Positions 42,612 through 52,532 are shown, counted from the stretch's first letter. The stretch is 64,000 bases of DNA from Gammaproteobacteria bacterium (GCA_025358295.1 JANYJY010000069.1:1-64000), one strand, 5' to 3'. Translations and numbers: made by a program. Notes: generated by a model not told the origin, from the sequence alone.

Positions 42612-42660
42612 AATGGGTATCATTTGCGCCCATGTTGCCACGCACGCCGAGAGAATGTTG

Positions 42661-43131
42661 ATGCGCAAACCGTTGTGGCTGATGAGCTGTTGGCTGGGCT
42701 GGTCTCTTTGCCTTTCCGCTTGCTCGCTGCTGGCTCCCAAATTCGAGCAACCCACGTTGTCGGTGGTCGGCATCGAACTGGCCGGCGGCAACCTCTTGCA
42801 GCAAAATTTCCGCGTCAAATTCAATATCCAGAATCCCAACGATCGTGCGATTCCCGTGAGCGGTTTGCATGTCACCCTCGATGTGGGAGGCGAGCACATC
42901 GCCCAGGGGCAGAATGATCATGCCTTTGTGGTGCCGGCTCTCGGCACCGTGGACTTCGATATGCTCATCAGCGCCAATGTGGGTCTGGCGCTGCTCAAGC
43001 TGGCCGACAGAATGGATCAACACGCCGACTCCCTCGAGTATCAGGTGAGCGGCATGGCCAATATCGACCTGCCTTATCTACGGGCTTTGCCGTTTCACCA
43101 GAGTGGCTCGTTCTCGCTTAAGGGTCATTAA
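42661..43131 (+). CDS. LEA14/WHy-domain lipoprotein
   Basis: The protein has 156 residues. A lipoprotein signal (LGWSLCLSACSLL, lipobox LSAC) precedes a WHy/LEA type-2 beta-sandwich: IELAGGNLLQQNFRVKFNIQ, then NPNDRAIPVSGLHVTLDVGG and AQGQNDHAFVVPALGTVDFD. Such proteins are linked to stress or to ligand binding at the envelope. The ATG at 42661 has GAGAG at suitable spacing; one at 42655 is nearby. A terminator hairpin lies directly after the stop. It is divergent from the exported hypothetical gene. Confidence 0.85.
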   Translation: MRKPLWLMSCWLGWSLCLSACSLLAPKFEQPTLSVVGIELAGGNLLQQNFRVKFNIQNPNDRAIPVSGLHVTLDVGGEHIAQGQNDHAFVVPALGTVDFDMLISANVGLALLKLADRMDQHADSLEYQVSGMANIDLPYLRALPFHQSGSFSLKGH

Positions 43132-43133
43132 TA

Positions 43134-43158
43134 ACCTATTGAAAAATAGGTATTTTTT
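43134..43158 (+). terminator. Rho-independent terminator after the LEA14-like gene
   Basis: ACCTATT (43134-43140) pairs exactly with AATAGGT (43145-43151) around GAAA, followed by A and six T. Confidence 0.88.
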
Positions 43159-43253
43159 CAAAAAAGACGCCCGGCCCCAGGCTGGCGTCTGGTAAGCTTG
43201 GGGGCTGAACAAGAGCGCGCCACCATCGTTGGGGCGTCGCCCGCAAGGTAACC

Positions 43254-44753
43254 ATGGCCGCCTCACCCTACGAGCAATTGGAACAAGAGTTTCGCCGACT
43301 ACATGCGTTTCGCGGCGCCCTGTCGCTGTTGCGCTGGGATGCAGCGGTGATGATGCCGCGCGGCAGCGCAGATGTCCGCGGCGAGCAATTGGCGGCGCTC
43401 GAGACCGAACACCATGCGCTGCTGACCACGCCGAAAGTGGCGCGCCTGCTGGAGCGAGCCGAGGCGGGTGCCTCGCAATTGGAAGATTGGCCGCTCGCGA
43501 ACCTGCGCGAGATGCGCCGCCAGCGCGACCATGCCATCGCCACTCCGCCGTCGCTCATCGCGCGGCTTGCCAAGGCCACCTCGCGCGCCGAAGTATTCTG
43601 GGTCGAGGCCAAGAAGGCCAATGACTTCAAATTACTCGCGCCTCATCTCGAGGAGGTCGTACACCTGGTGCGTGACAAGGCGGCGCTGCTCGGCCAGGCG
43701 CGCGGCCTGGCCCCTTATGACGCGCTGGTCGACGGATTCACGCCGGGAATTTCGACGACGGACATCGACACCATTTTCAAGGCGCTGTCGCGCAAGCTTC
43801 CGGGGCTCATCAGTCAAGCCATCGAAGTGCAAGCAGCGCACGCTCCGACGCCTCTGACGGGCAAGTTCACGGTCGCGCGTCAACGATCATTGTCCGTCGA
43901 TGTGCTCAAGGCCTTGGGGTTCCCCTTCGATCGAGGGCGGCTCGATGAAAGCGAGCATCCCTTCACCGAGGGCGTGCCGGGGGACATTCGCGTAACGACG
44001 CGATTCGATTTGAACGATCCGTTCTCCGGCCTGCTGGGAGCGGTGCACGAAACGGGTCACGCCATGTACGATCTTGGCTTGCCGCTCAAATGGCGCGATC
44101 AGCCGGTGGGGCGCGACCGCGGTCTCGCGCTCGAAGAGAGTCAGTCGCTGCTGTTCGAAATGAACCTGTGCCGCAGTCGTTCATTCGTGAAGTATGTGCG
44201 GCCGCTGATGGAGAAGTATTTGCAGGTGAGCGGCCCGGAGTGGGAGGAAGCCAATCTGTACCGCCACCTGATCCGCGTCAAGCGCAGCACCATCCGCATG
44301 GACGCCGATGAACTGACCTATCCCGTGCACATCATGTTGCGCTACGAACTGGAGAAGAAGATTCTCGAGGGCTCGCTGCCGATCGCCGACCTGCCTGAGG
44401 CGTGGAATGCGAATCTGGAGCAGCGCTTGAACATCCGTCCGACGAACGACGTCGAGGGTTGCCTGCAGGACATTCATTGGGCGGTGGGCCATTTTGGGTA
44501 TTTTCCGTCCTATGTCCTGGGCGCCGTCATCGCGGGCCAGCTCAACGAGGCGATGCGCAGCGCACGCCCCACGCTCGATGAGGAGATCGCCGCCGGACAA
44601 TTCGGCGGCGTGATGGACTGGTTGCGCGACAATGTGCACGGCATCGGCGCCCGCCTGCCGGTGCAAGAACTCATCAAGCAGGCCACGGGCAAGCCGTTGA
44701 CGGCGGCAGCCTACCTTCGGTATCTGGAAGCCAAATACCTCGAGGTTCCTTAA
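43254..44753 (+). CDS. M32 family metallocarboxypeptidase
   Basis: The protein has 499 residues, the normal M32 (thermostable carboxypeptidase 1/Taq) length. The zinc motif HETGHAMYD lies near residue 265, with the family segments [37 protein letters not shown] and [20 protein letters not shown]. It removes C-terminal residues from peptides in the cytosol. There is no signal peptide. Its stop lies 11 bases before ttcA, so the two may be co-transcribed, although their roles are unrelated. Confidence 0.95.
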   Translation: MAASPYEQLEQEFRRLHAFRGALSLLRWDAAVMMPRGSADVRGEQLAALETEHHALLTTPKVARLLERAEAGASQLEDWPLANLREMRRQRDHAIATPPSLIARLAKATSRAEVFWVEAKKANDFKLLAPHLEEVVHLVRDKAALLGQARGLAPYDALVDGFTPGISTTDIDTIFKALSRKLPGLISQAIEVQAAHAPTPLTGKFTVARQRSLSVDVLKALGFPFDRGRLDESEHPFTEGVPGDIRVTTRFDLNDPFSGLLGAVHETGHAMYDLGLPLKWRDQPVGRDRGLALEESQSLLFEMNLCRSRSFVKYVRPLMEKYLQVSGPEWEEANLYRHLIRVKRSTIRMDADELTYPVHIMLRYELEKKILEGSLPIADLPEAWNANLEQRLNIRPTNDVEGCLQDIHWAVGHFGYFPSYVLGAVIAGQLNEAMRSARPTLDEEIAAGQFGGVMDWLRDNVHGIGARLPVQELIKQATGKPLTAAAYLRYLEAKYLEVP

Positions 44754-44764
44754 AAGGGGCCGCC

Positions 44765-45628
44765 ATGACTGTCGCGGTACAGCGCTCGTCGAACAACTTC
44801 AAGAAGCTGCAGGCCCAGCTGCGCGGCTCTGTGGGCAAGGCCATCGCGGACTTCGGCATGATCGCCGACGGCGACCATGTCATGGTCTGTCTGTCCGGCG
44901 GCAAGGATTCCTATACCTTGCTCGATATTCTGTTGAGCCTGCGGCGCAGCGCGCCCGTGAGCTTCGAGATCACGGCTGTCAATCTCGATCAAAAGCAGCC
45001 GGGCTTTCCCGTCGAGGTCCTGCCGCGCTACCTCGAGGATTTAGGCGTTCGATTCCGCATCATCGAGCAGAACACCTATGCGGTGGTTAAACGGGTGATT
45101 CCCGAGGGCAAGACCATGTGCGGCCTGTGCTCGCGCCTGCGCCGTGGTGCGTTGTATCGCTTTGCGGCCGAGAACGGTATCAGCAAGATCGCGCTGGGCC
45201 ACCATCGCGACGACATCGTCGAGACCTTGTTTCTGAATATGTTCTTCGGCGGACGCCTCAAGGCCATGCCACCGAAGCTGCTGAGTGCGGATCGCCGCCA
45301 CATCGTGATCCGACCGCTGGCCTATGTATCCGAGGCGTCGATCTCTCGCTATGCCGCCGCGCGACAGTTTCCCATCATCCCCTGCACTCTGTGCGGGTCT
45401 CAAACCAATATGCAGCGGCTGGTGGTGAAAAATATGCTGCGCGACTGGGAGCAAAAATTTCCCGGCCGCATGGAGTCTATTTTCTCCAGTATTTGCAATG
45501 TTGCCGGCTCGCAGCTCGCGGACCCGGCACTGTTCGATTTCGCCGGGCTCGATGGCCGGCGCGCGATTGAGGCCATGACCGAATTGGACGAAGACGCGAT
45601 GGCCGAGGAACTCCAACTGGAGGGTTAG
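44765..45628 (+). CDS. ttcA: tRNA 2-thiocytidine biosynthesis protein TtcA
   Basis: The protein has 287 residues. A PP-loop ATPase site [16 protein letters not shown] lies near residue 43, with Cys pairs CGLC (C119, C122) and CTLC (C207, C210) in the positions used by TtcA to hold an iron-sulfur cluster. It thiolates cytidine 32 of certain tRNAs. The internal segment [20 protein letters not shown] is the family signature. It sits between the carboxypeptidase and the zinc-peptidase/ATP-grasp pair, all on the plus strand. Confidence 0.97.
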   Translation: MTVAVQRSSNNFKKLQAQLRGSVGKAIADFGMIADGDHVMVCLSGGKDSYTLLDILLSLRRSAPVSFEITAVNLDQKQPGFPVEVLPRYLEDLGVRFRIIEQNTYAVVKRVIPEGKTMCGLCSRLRRGALYRFAAENGISKIALGHHRDDIVETLFLNMFFGGRLKAMPPKLLSADRRHIVIRPLAYVSEASISRYAAARQFPIIPCTLCGSQTNMQRLVVKNMLRDWEQKFPGRMESIFSSICNVAGSQLADPALFDFAGLDGRRAIEAMTELDEDAMAEELQLEG

Positions 45629-45645
45629 CAGGTAAGATCGCGAGA

Positions 45646-46731
45646 GTGACAGTGCCGGTGACACACACAATGCCACAAGCCCATAAAAAGCCTGCCGGTC
45701 CCCGCCGGGCGACCCGGCGAGGGCGCGCCTGGGAAACCCTGTCCGAAGATCAATTGCTCAACCTGCGTTTCTGCGATCTGAAACTCAAGGTTCAAGGCAC
45801 GGAACTGGAGGACGCCATCCAGCGTCTGTACCGCGAGTTGGATATGCGGGGGATCGCGTTCAAGCCGCATTGCTGGCTGGCGCAAGAGTGGTTTTCGCCC
45901 GACGGCATACCCGGCATCGCCATCCCGTTCTATCTGGCGCACCGGCGTCTGATGAGCATTGAACGGCGCTACATGCGCGAGGTGGAGGGCGGCAACCGTA
46001 ATTGGCTGATGCGCATCCTGCGCCACGAAGCTGGGCACGCCATCGATTCCGCCTATCGTTTGCGACGCCTCAAGTCCTGGCGGCAAGTGTTTGGGCCGGC
46101 ATCGCTGCCGTATCCGGATGCCTATCGTCCGCGGCCGGGAAGCCGCCGCTTCGTGCAGCATTTGGGCGCGTGGTACGCGCAAGCGCATCCCACCGAAGAT
46201 TTCGCCGAAACCTTTGCCGTATGGCTCAAGCCGCATTCAGCCTGGCGCCGCGAATACCTGGGCTGGCCGGCCTTTGCCAAGCTGGAATTCATCGACTCGC
46301 TTGCCGGCGACATCGGTGGCAGCAAGCCGCCTGTCAGAGATCGCAGCACCATTGAGGACATTAGGCACGAAACGCGCACGCTGCGCGAACACTACGAAGA
46401 CAAATTGGCGCGCTACCGATTGCCGCGCCGCACGGGAGCCGATGAATTGCTGTTCAAGGTATTTACGGCGGCGCCGCGCAACCGCGACCGCCCCAAGGCA
46501 GCAACACTGCTGCGCGAGCTGCGTAATTCCCTGCGCCACGACATTTTGCGGTCCGCGGCATTTAGCGAATACCTGGTGCATCAGGTGCTGCGGCTCATGA
46601 TAGAGCGCAGCGAGGCATTGAATCTCTACGTGCGCGGTTCGCGGCGTGAGCTAAAGCCGCAGTTGCTTTGGGTGATTGCACGCCTGGCGGAGTCCTACGA
46701 AGAGCGGCAGCTGCCGCGGGTGTCGTTGTGA
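45646..46731 (+). CDS. Putative zinc-binding metallopeptidase
   Basis: The protein has about 361 residues. The zinc motif HEAGHAIDSAY is clear, with a downstream helix containing HPTEDFAETFAVWL that can supply the third ligand. The N-terminus is basic (KKPAGPRRATRRGR). There is no signal peptide, so it probably works in the cytosol. The start is unsure: GTG at 45646 or ATG at 45670. The gene is 13 bases before an ATP-grasp ligase gene; this pair recurs in proteobacteria in my knowledge but has no assigned pathway. It could process a peptide or protein that the ligase modifies. Confidence 0.85.
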   Translation: MTVPVTHTMPQAHKKPAGPRRATRRGRAWETLSEDQLLNLRFCDLKLKVQGTELEDAIQRLYRELDMRGIAFKPHCWLAQEWFSPDGIPGIAIPFYLAHRRLMSIERRYMREVEGGNRNWLMRILRHEAGHAIDSAYRLRRLKSWRQVFGPASLPYPDAYRPRPGSRRFVQHLGAWYAQAHPTEDFAETFAVWLKPHSAWRREYLGWPAFAKLEFIDSLAGDIGGSKPPVRDRSTIEDIRHETRTLREHYEDKLARYRLPRRTGADELLFKVFTAAPRNRDRPKAATLLRELRNSLRHDILRSAAFSEYLVHQVLRLMIERSEALNLYVRGSRRELKPQLLWVIARLAESYEERQLPRVSL

Positions 46732-46744
46732 GGATGATATTGCC

Positions 46745-47779
46745 GTGAGAAAAATGCGTGCGTTGGTTCTGGTGCATTCGACGCTGGTGCCGCCGGATTC
46801 TCTGAAGGGTTCGACCGAGAAAGAGATCGATGAGTGGCGTACCGAATACGATGTCATTTCGCATTTGAAAGCCGAGGGGCATGAAGTCAGGCCCCTGGGC
46901 CTGAGCGACAGTCTGTCCGAATTACGGCGCGCCATCATCGATTGGAAGCCGCATGTGGTGTTCAATCTTTTGGAGGAATTCGACGGGATCGTCACCTACG
47001 ACCAGCATGTGGTGGCATTTCTGGAGCTGATGCATCAGCCGTACACCGGCTGTAATCCGCGCGGCATGCTGTTGTCGCGCGACAAGGTCTTGTCCAAGCA
47101 GCTGCTGTCCTACCATCGAGTGCCCACGCCGCAGTTCATGGTGTTTCCGCGCGGCAAGAAACACCGCATTCCGAAGAAGTTGCGTTTCCCCCTGTTCGTC
47201 AAGTCCTCGACCGAGGATGCCTCGCTTGGCATCGCACATGCGTCCGTGGTCGCCGACAGCAAGCAATTGACCGAGCGAATCGCCTTCATTCACGAGCAGA
47301 CACATTCGGATGCCCTGGTGGAAGAGTACATCGAGGGTCGTGAGCTGTACGTGGGCGTGCTCGGCAACGATCGGCTCAAAGTGCTGCCGGTATGGGAAAT
47401 GACTTTCGGCTCACTGCCCGAGAACCTGCCTGCCATCGCCACGCGCAAGGTGAAATGGGATCGCGGCTACCAGAGGCGCTACGGCATCACCACCGCCGCC
47501 GCCGAGTCACTGCCCGACGGCACCGTGGCGCGCTTGGAACGACTGTCGAAGCGCATTTTTCGCGCACTGCATCTGACCGGCTACGCGCGCATGGACTTTC
47601 GGCTGCGGGCCGACGGCGAGCTGTTCGTGCTTGAGGCGAACGCCAATCCGAACATTTCTGCGGCCGAGGACTTCGCCCAGTCGGCACTGACCGCCGGCAT
47701 GAGCTACGACGATCTTCTGCAGCGGATCATGCAACTGGGCGCCAATTACCCGGCTGCTTGGAGAGCCGTCGAACTTTAG
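46745..47779 (+). CDS. D-Ala-D-Ala ligase-like ATP-grasp protein
   Basis: The protein has about 344 residues. The N-terminal domain contains VFNLLEEFDGIVTYDQHVVA, then MHQPYTGCNPRGMLLSRDK, as in D-alanine-D-alanine ligase. The ATP-grasp core holds FPLFVKSSTEDASLGI, LVEEYIEGRELYVGVLGN, GYARMDFRLRADGELFVLEANANP (split here for brevity), with the metal-binding Glu and Asn in LEANANPN. It is a carboxylate-amine ligase of unknown substrate. The GTG at 46745 lies 10 bases after AGGA; an ATG at 46754 is possible. It is linked to the peptidase gene upstream. Confidence 0.85.
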   Translation: MRKMRALVLVHSTLVPPDSLKGSTEKEIDEWRTEYDVISHLKAEGHEVRPLGLSDSLSELRRAIIDWKPHVVFNLLEEFDGIVTYDQHVVAFLELMHQPYTGCNPRGMLLSRDKVLSKQLLSYHRVPTPQFMVFPRGKKHRIPKKLRFPLFVKSSTEDASLGIAHASVVADSKQLTERIAFIHEQTHSDALVEEYIEGRELYVGVLGNDRLKVLPVWEMTFGSLPENLPAIATRKVKWDRGYQRRYGITTAAAESLPDGTVARLERLSKRIFRALHLTGYARMDFRLRADGELFVLEANANPNISAAEDFAQSALTAGMSYDDLLQRIMQLGANYPAAWRAVEL

Positions 47780-47780
47780 C

Positions 47781-49877
47781 TCAAGGATGCGACCAGCGAT
47801 TCAGCCACGCGAGTACGGTGTCGTACCACTGAATGCTGTCCGCCGGCTTCAGCACCCAATGGTTCTCGTTTGGAAAGTATAAGAGCTCGCTCGGTATACC
47901 CTGACGCTGCAGAGCCGTGAACACCGACAAACCTTGCGAGTCGGGAACCCGATAATCCTGCTGCCCGTGAATCACCAGTGTCGGTGTCTTCCACTTGCTC
48001 ACGTAGTCGATGGGGTTGTGCTTGGCATAGGCCGCGGGGTTCTTGTACTCAGGGCCGCCGTTCTCCCATTCGGGAAACCATAATTCCTCGGTGGAGTAGT
48101 ACATGGTGCGATTGTCGAAAATGCCGTCGTGGCTGACGATGCACTTGAAGCGATCCGGCCATTGGCCGGCGATCCAATTCATCATGTAGCCGCCGTAGGA
48201 ACCGCCGAGCGCGCAGGCGTGATCGCCATCCAGCCAGGGGTACTGCTTCAGCGCCGCATCCAGGCCCAGCTTCAGGTCCTCGAACGGCTTGCCACCCCAG
48301 TCGCCGCTGATCGAATCGGTGAACGCCTGACCGTAGCCCGTCGAACCATGGAAATCGATCATCACCACACCGTAGCCGGCACCGGCAAAAGCTTGGGCGT
48401 TCCAGCGCCAGTTCCAGGAGTTGGCGAAGCTGCCCTGCGGTCCGCCGTGAACCAAAAAGGCCACCGGATATTTCTGATCGCGTTTGAAATCTGGCGGCTT
48501 CACCAAATAGCCGAAGACATTTTCATTGTTCCAGCCGGGGAAGCTGAATTGTTCGTACTCGCCAAATCTTCTTTGCGCCAGCGCCGCCTGATTTATATGC
48601 GTGAGCTGCTTGGGTTCACCGCCGGAAAATCCCACCGCATACAGATCCGCGGGTGCCGCCAGGTTGCTGTAGGCATAGAATATTTTCCGCGGCGCGACGC
48701 TGAATCCCTCTACCTCACCCGCCGCGGTGATGGCGGAAGCCCTGCCGGTGGCTGCATCGATGGACCACAAGGGTCGCTGCCCCAGGTGATCGGTGGTAGC
48801 GAACAGGCTCTTGCCATCCTGCGACCAGGCGAAACTCGCGATGGACCTATCCCAATTTTGGGTCAGAGGGCGTTTAAGACCCGATTTTAAGTTCAGCAGC
48901 ACCAGATGAAACCGATCGGCCTCGAAGCCGGGCCGGTCCATGGCCAGGTAGGCCAGCTCGGTGCCGTCGGGCGAGAACGCAGGCTGTCCGTCCCAGGCGG
49001 GATTGTCCGCCGTCAAATTGCGAGGGGTCCCGCCTGCGGTGGCCACCTCGTAAATATCGAAGTTCGTCGACCAAGGCTCTCCCGCCATGGCCCGGACGGA
49101 GAAGGCGACTGCGGCGCCGTCGGGACTGAAGGCATAGTCTTCGCGGCCGCCGAAGGGTTTGCTGGGCACATCCCCAAGACCACCCGTCAAGTTCACGGGA
49201 GTACCGCGCGCCACGTCGTCGAGCGCCATGGCAAAGAGCTGCGAGCGGCGGCCGTCGCTCCAAGTGTCCCAGTGCCGAATGAATATCTGGTTGTACAAAA
49301 CCCCGGTGGCTTTGGCGTGTGCCGTCGCATCCAAGCGCTGCTTGGTACAGGCAAGGTCGGCGCAATCTAAAAAGACCTCGACGCTCACGGCGATGCGATC
49401 TCCCTTGGGGGAGACGCGAAAACTGCCGACATCGAGCGGCAGATTGGTGATTTGCAGAGCGTCGGCGCCGGGCGCCGCTCCGGCAGGCGCCGCCACCCGC
49501 CACACCTGCATGGAGCCGCTGCGGTTCGACAGGAAATAAACGAAGCGGCCGTCGGCGCTCCACTCGGCGGAATTCGAATTCGCGGCGAGGTCCGTGAGGC
49601 GCACTGCGGGGGCGCTGCGCCTGCCGGCGTCCACCTGCCAAATGCCGGTTCGTCCCTTGTTGGCCTCCATATCGGTAGTGCGCAGAGTGTAGAGCACGTG
49701 CTTACCGTCGGGCGACGCGGCGATCTCCGATATGCGATCCAGCCGCACCATGTCCTGCACCGTGAAGGGCGGCAAGCGTTCCGCGGCAGCGTTGCCGGCA
49801 AACGCGTTTGCGGCGGCGCCTAGGGTGACGCTGAGGGCCAGAAGGACGCGGGCGATGGGAAAGTGTTCGGCAACCAT
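47781..49877 (-). CDS. S9 family (prolyl oligopeptidase-like) peptidase
   Basis: The protein has 698 residues. A signal peptide (PIARVLLALSVTLGAAANAFA) is followed by a WD/TolB-like propeller (AASPDGKHVLYTLR; EWSADGRFVYFLSNRSG) and an alpha/beta-hydrolase domain with the nucleophile motif GGSYGGYMMN, an Asp in GQQDYRVPD and the catalytic His in NENHWV. It is an exported acylaminoacyl/dipeptidyl-type peptidase. The ATG at 49877 was chosen over longer antisense frames because it directly precedes the signal peptide. It is divergent from the HAD hydrolase gene. Confidence 0.95.
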   Translation of the reverse strand: MVAEHFPIARVLLALSVTLGAAANAFAGNAAAERLPPFTVQDMVRLDRISEIAASPDGKHVLYTLRTTDMEANKGRTGIWQVDAGRRSAPAVRLTDLAANSNSAEWSADGRFVYFLSNRSGSMQVWRVAAPAGAAPGADALQITNLPLDVGSFRVSPKGDRIAVSVEVFLDCADLACTKQRLDATAHAKATGVLYNQIFIRHWDTWSDGRRSQLFAMALDDVARGTPVNLTGGLGDVPSKPFGGREDYAFSPDGAAVAFSVRAMAGEPWSTNFDIYEVATAGGTPRNLTADNPAWDGQPAFSPDGTELAYLAMDRPGFEADRFHLVLLNLKSGLKRPLTQNWDRSIASFAWSQDGKSLFATTDHLGQRPLWSIDAATGRASAITAAGEVEGFSVAPRKIFYAYSNLAAPADLYAVGFSGGEPKQLTHINQAALAQRRFGEYEQFSFPGWNNENVFGYLVKPPDFKRDQKYPVAFLVHGGPQGSFANSWNWRWNAQAFAGAGYGVVMIDFHGSTGYGQAFTDSISGDWGGKPFEDLKLGLDAALKQYPWLDGDHACALGGSYGGYMMNWIAGQWPDRFKCIVSHDGIFDNRTMYYSTEELWFPEWENGGPEYKNPAAYAKHNPIDYVSKWKTPTLVIHGQQDYRVPDSQGLSVFTALQRQGIPSELLYFPNENHWVLKPADSIQWYDTVLAWLNRWSHP

Positions 49878-49933
49878 TGCAATGTTCTCATTTTGAGGAT
49901 GCGTGAAGCCGATTGTAGCGCGAGAATAGTTGC

Positions 49934-50605
49934 ATGAGCGCTCCTCTCGTGTTGAGTTTCGATTTGGACGACACCCTATGGCCGGTGGGCCCACTGATCG
50001 CCGCCGCCGAGGCCGCCATGCTGACATGGCTGCGCCAGCGCTATCCGCGGACCGTAAGCGGCCACGATGTCGAATCGCTGCGCACGTTGCGCGTCGGGGT
50101 GACGGAGCGCTTTCCGGAGTACAGCCATGATCTGACCTTCTTACGCCGGCGCGCATTGCAGGACTTGTTTGCCGCGGCGGGTCATTCCGTGGAGCCGGCC
50201 GATGAGGCATTCGAGGTATTCTTCGCCGCGCGCAACCGGGTGAGTTTGTACGAGGATGTACGGCCCGCGCTCGAGCGTTTAGGCAAGCGCCATCGCTTGT
50301 TTGCACTCAGCAACGGCAATGCGGATCTAGCGCTCTGCGGTATCGCGGATCTGTTTTCGGGCCACGTCACAGCGAGATCCGCCGGTGTCGCCAAACCGGA
50401 TGCGCGCATATTCGCGCAGCTCGCGGATCTAGCCGGAGTCTCTTGCGCGCAGATCATGCACATCGGCGATGAGCCGTTGAGCGACGTCGTCGGCGCGACC
50501 CGGGCGGGCATGCAGGCGGTGTGGATCAATCGCCATGCACGCGACTGGCCGATGGGCCTAGAGGCGCCGGCGCGCACCATTGCAACGCTTGCGGAAATCA
50601 TTTAG
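49934..50605 (+). CDS. HAD-IA family hydrolase
   Basis: The protein has 223 residues. Motif I is SFDLDDTLWP (D10, D12); motif II Ser or Thr is in LFALSNGNAD; motif III Lys is in GVAKPDARIF; motif IV is MHIGDEPLSDVVGATRAGM. It is a cytosolic phosphatase, perhaps of nucleotides or sugar phosphates, as is common for this subgroup. The start is the first ATG after the divergent S9 gene. No operon partner is visible downstream within 160 bases. Confidence 0.93.
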   Translation: MSAPLVLSFDLDDTLWPVGPLIAAAEAAMLTWLRQRYPRTVSGHDVESLRTLRVGVTERFPEYSHDLTFLRRRALQDLFAAAGHSVEPADEAFEVFFAARNRVSLYEDVRPALERLGKRHRLFALSNGNADLALCGIADLFSGHVTARSAGVAKPDARIFAQLADLAGVSCAQIMHIGDEPLSDVVGATRAGMQAVWINRHARDWPMGLEAPARTIATLAEII

Positions 50606-50766
50606 CACCAATGAGATGCACGGCACACTTGGCAGCCTACGCACCCGAGTGCTGATTACAAAACATCTGTAAAAATAGGCATTTTCCGACACTAGTTCGC
50701 GCTTTTGCCCTTCACTTATGGCTGGCATTGTCGTTACGATGGTGTCAGCTAGAAAAGGATGCCAGC

Positions 50767-51396
50767 ATGCAAGCAGTGTCGACGGGATCTCTTGTGGCGT
50801 GTAGTTCCTTACGCGAGTTCTTTCGCGACGCGTTTCACGCGGCGAGCGAACACCAGCATCTCGACATCGACGAGCAGGCCGAGCAATACGTGGTCAACTT
50901 GCTCACCATGTTCTCGCGTGCCGATGCGCTGTACGAACGCACGCCGGAGGGCCTGCGCATCCGGCCGCTGGCGCATATGCTGGCCGACTCGCTCGAGGCG
51001 CCGACGGCCGCCGCGAGGCAAAGAGCTCTGCAGCGCCTGGGCGATGTCTCCTTGTTCATCGCCGGTTTTTTCGCGCGCAGCTTTGCGCGCAAATTGATCG
51101 ATATCGATTACCACATCGCAATGGGCGGGAACGCCTATAGCTCTCTCGCGGATACCATGCAGCGCACCCTGTCGGGGCGCTGCATCGCGGCCATCTACGC
51201 GCAGCTGGCGCACAAATTCCAACGGTTGGTCGATGCCTTGAATGAGGTCAGCGACATGTCGTATCGGCACACCGACGCGGATATTTTGCGGCTCTACGAA
51301 ATGTGGATGAAGACCGGCAGTCCGCGCGCGCACGGCTTGTTGACGCAACTCGGCGTGCAACCCGTTCTGGTAAGCGGCGGGCGCAAGGAGCATTGA
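50767..51396 (+). CDS. Conserved hypothetical protein, first of a pair
   Basis: The protein has 209 residues, all helical by composition. The ATG at 50767 has AAAAGGA at good spacing. Notable are a basic/aromatic helix GFFARSFARKLIDIDYHIAM and an acidic segment HQHLDIDEQAEQYVVNLL. There are no transmembrane segments. I recall only hypothetical proteins in xanthomonads and related families. It is followed 5 bases later by a second unrecognised protein gene, so the two are probably produced together. A DNA-, lipid- or membrane-linked role cannot be decided. Confidence 0.75.
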   Translation: MQAVSTGSLVACSSLREFFRDAFHAASEHQHLDIDEQAEQYVVNLLTMFSRADALYERTPEGLRIRPLAHMLADSLEAPTAAARQRALQRLGDVSLFIAGFFARSFARKLIDIDYHIAMGGNAYSSLADTMQRTLSGRCIAAIYAQLAHKFQRLVDALNEVSDMSYRHTDADILRLYEMWMKTGSPRAHGLLTQLGVQPVLVSGGRKEH

Positions 51397-51401
51397 CGGC
51401 G

Positions 51402-52055
51402 ATGGTTCTGCGCGGACTACAGTCGCTGCTAGGGCGTCTCTACGATGTCGAATTGAACTATGACGTCTACGATTTCCTGGTCACCGATCGCCGCGCCATA
51501 CGGGGCGGCGCGGCGCAGAACGATGCGCGCGCTCTGGATGAGGCATTGCTGTTGGCGGAAACGCCGGACGGCGCCGGAATCGCGCTGTACTTGGACCCGA
51601 GCGTACTACGACGGCTGGAGGACGCTGATCCCGTCGGTGCACTGACCGAAAATAATCTGGCCGACTACTGCACGGCACTCGAAGGCGTCAGCCACTTCGT
51701 CTATTCCACCTGGCGCCTGGATCGCGACCTGCCGGTGTCATTGTTGGAGCTTGAGACCCAGGCGGAAGTCGATAAATACGCTTTAACGGTGTTCTTGCTG
51801 GCCGATCAGTTGGGCGGGGATTACCCGGTGCAGGTGCACGCGCGGCTATTCGATCGGGTGAGCTTCGATGCGCGCCTGGAGCCCGATCAGTACCAGCGCT
51901 ATCGAGCCGCGCACCGCTGCGCCGCGCACTATTGCAGACGGTTAGAACATCGCTTCGTGAGCCGGGGTCAGGCGCGGATCGAGGCGCTGGTGCGCGAGCT
52001 GCGCCGGTTCTATCGGCTTGGGTGTGCCGCAAAAATGCGTCACGCTCTAGCCTAG
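51402..52055 (+). CDS. Conserved hypothetical protein, second of a pair
   Basis: The protein has 217 residues from an ATG at 51402, 5 bases after the previous stop. It is acidic in the middle (LDPSVLRRLEDADPVGALTE), with an aromatic patch HFVYSTWRLDRDL. The C-terminus is strongly basic and helical (HRCAAHYCRRLEHRFVSRGQ, ALVRELRRFYRLGCAAKMRH). There is no signal or membrane segment. The pairing with the previous gene suggests a complex. It overlaps the convergent gene at 52052 by 4 bases. Confidence 0.75.
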   Translation: MVLRGLQSLLGRLYDVELNYDVYDFLVTDRRAIRGGAAQNDARALDEALLLAETPDGAGIALYLDPSVLRRLEDADPVGALTENNLADYCTALEGVSHFVYSTWRLDRDLPVSLLELETQAEVDKYALTVFLLADQLGGDYPVQVHARLFDRVSFDARLEPDQYQRYRAAHRCAAHYCRRLEHRFVSRGQARIEALVRELRRFYRLGCAAKMRHALA

Positions 52056-52471
52056 TCCTTGTCGTCCTTGTTCTGGGCTGCCTGTTTCTTCAACTGCAGT
52101 GCTTCGCTCAGGCGACGTAAATCCTTCTTACGCAGGGGTGCGGCCGGCTTGCCCAGCTTGCCGCTGTCGTAGGGGTCGTATCCCTTCTTGGTGCCGTGCG
52201 GATTGGCGCGCACGGTTTCATACGGCGTAGGCGCATCCTCGGCCAGCGACAGGGCGGGGTGCTCGAGTCTTTGCAAACGTTCGGCGGACACCTCGCGGGC
52301 AAAGGCGCCGGTAGAAATCGACCACTCCCAAATCGCATTGCCTTTGTCGTCGAATTGCACCCGTCCGGTGCTCTTCGCGTCGTCCTTCGTGGCCTCTGCT
52401 TTGGCGTCGGGCGCAGACGCTTCGCCGCCTTGGACGGTCTTAGGTGAAGGTTTTGAATTCTCCGCGCTCAT
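52052..52471 (-). CDS. Small conserved hypothetical protein, 139 aa
   Basis: The sequence is highly charged and Ala/Lys/Asp-rich with the central motif GRVQFDDKGNAIWEWSISTG, a segment I recall as conserved among beta- and gammaproteobacterial hypothetical proteins. The rest looks partly disordered (KKGYDPYDSGKLGKPAAPLR; RKKDLRRLSEALQLKKQAAQ). No enzyme motif or signal peptide is visible. It lies between an unknown gene pair (convergent) and the NUDIX gene, which is on the same strand 60 bases upstream. Confidence 0.7.
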   Translation of the reverse strand: MSAENSKPSPKTVQGGEASAPDAKAEATKDDAKSTGRVQFDDKGNAIWEWSISTGAFAREVSAERLQRLEHPALSLAEDAPTPYETVRANPHGTKKGYDPYDSGKLGKPAAPLRKKDLRRLSEALQLKKQAAQNKDDKD

Positions 52472-52532
52472 ACCACCTTTTTAGTCGAGCGACAGTCGAA
52501 GTCAAGCAAACCGGTCCAAACTCGGCGAATTT

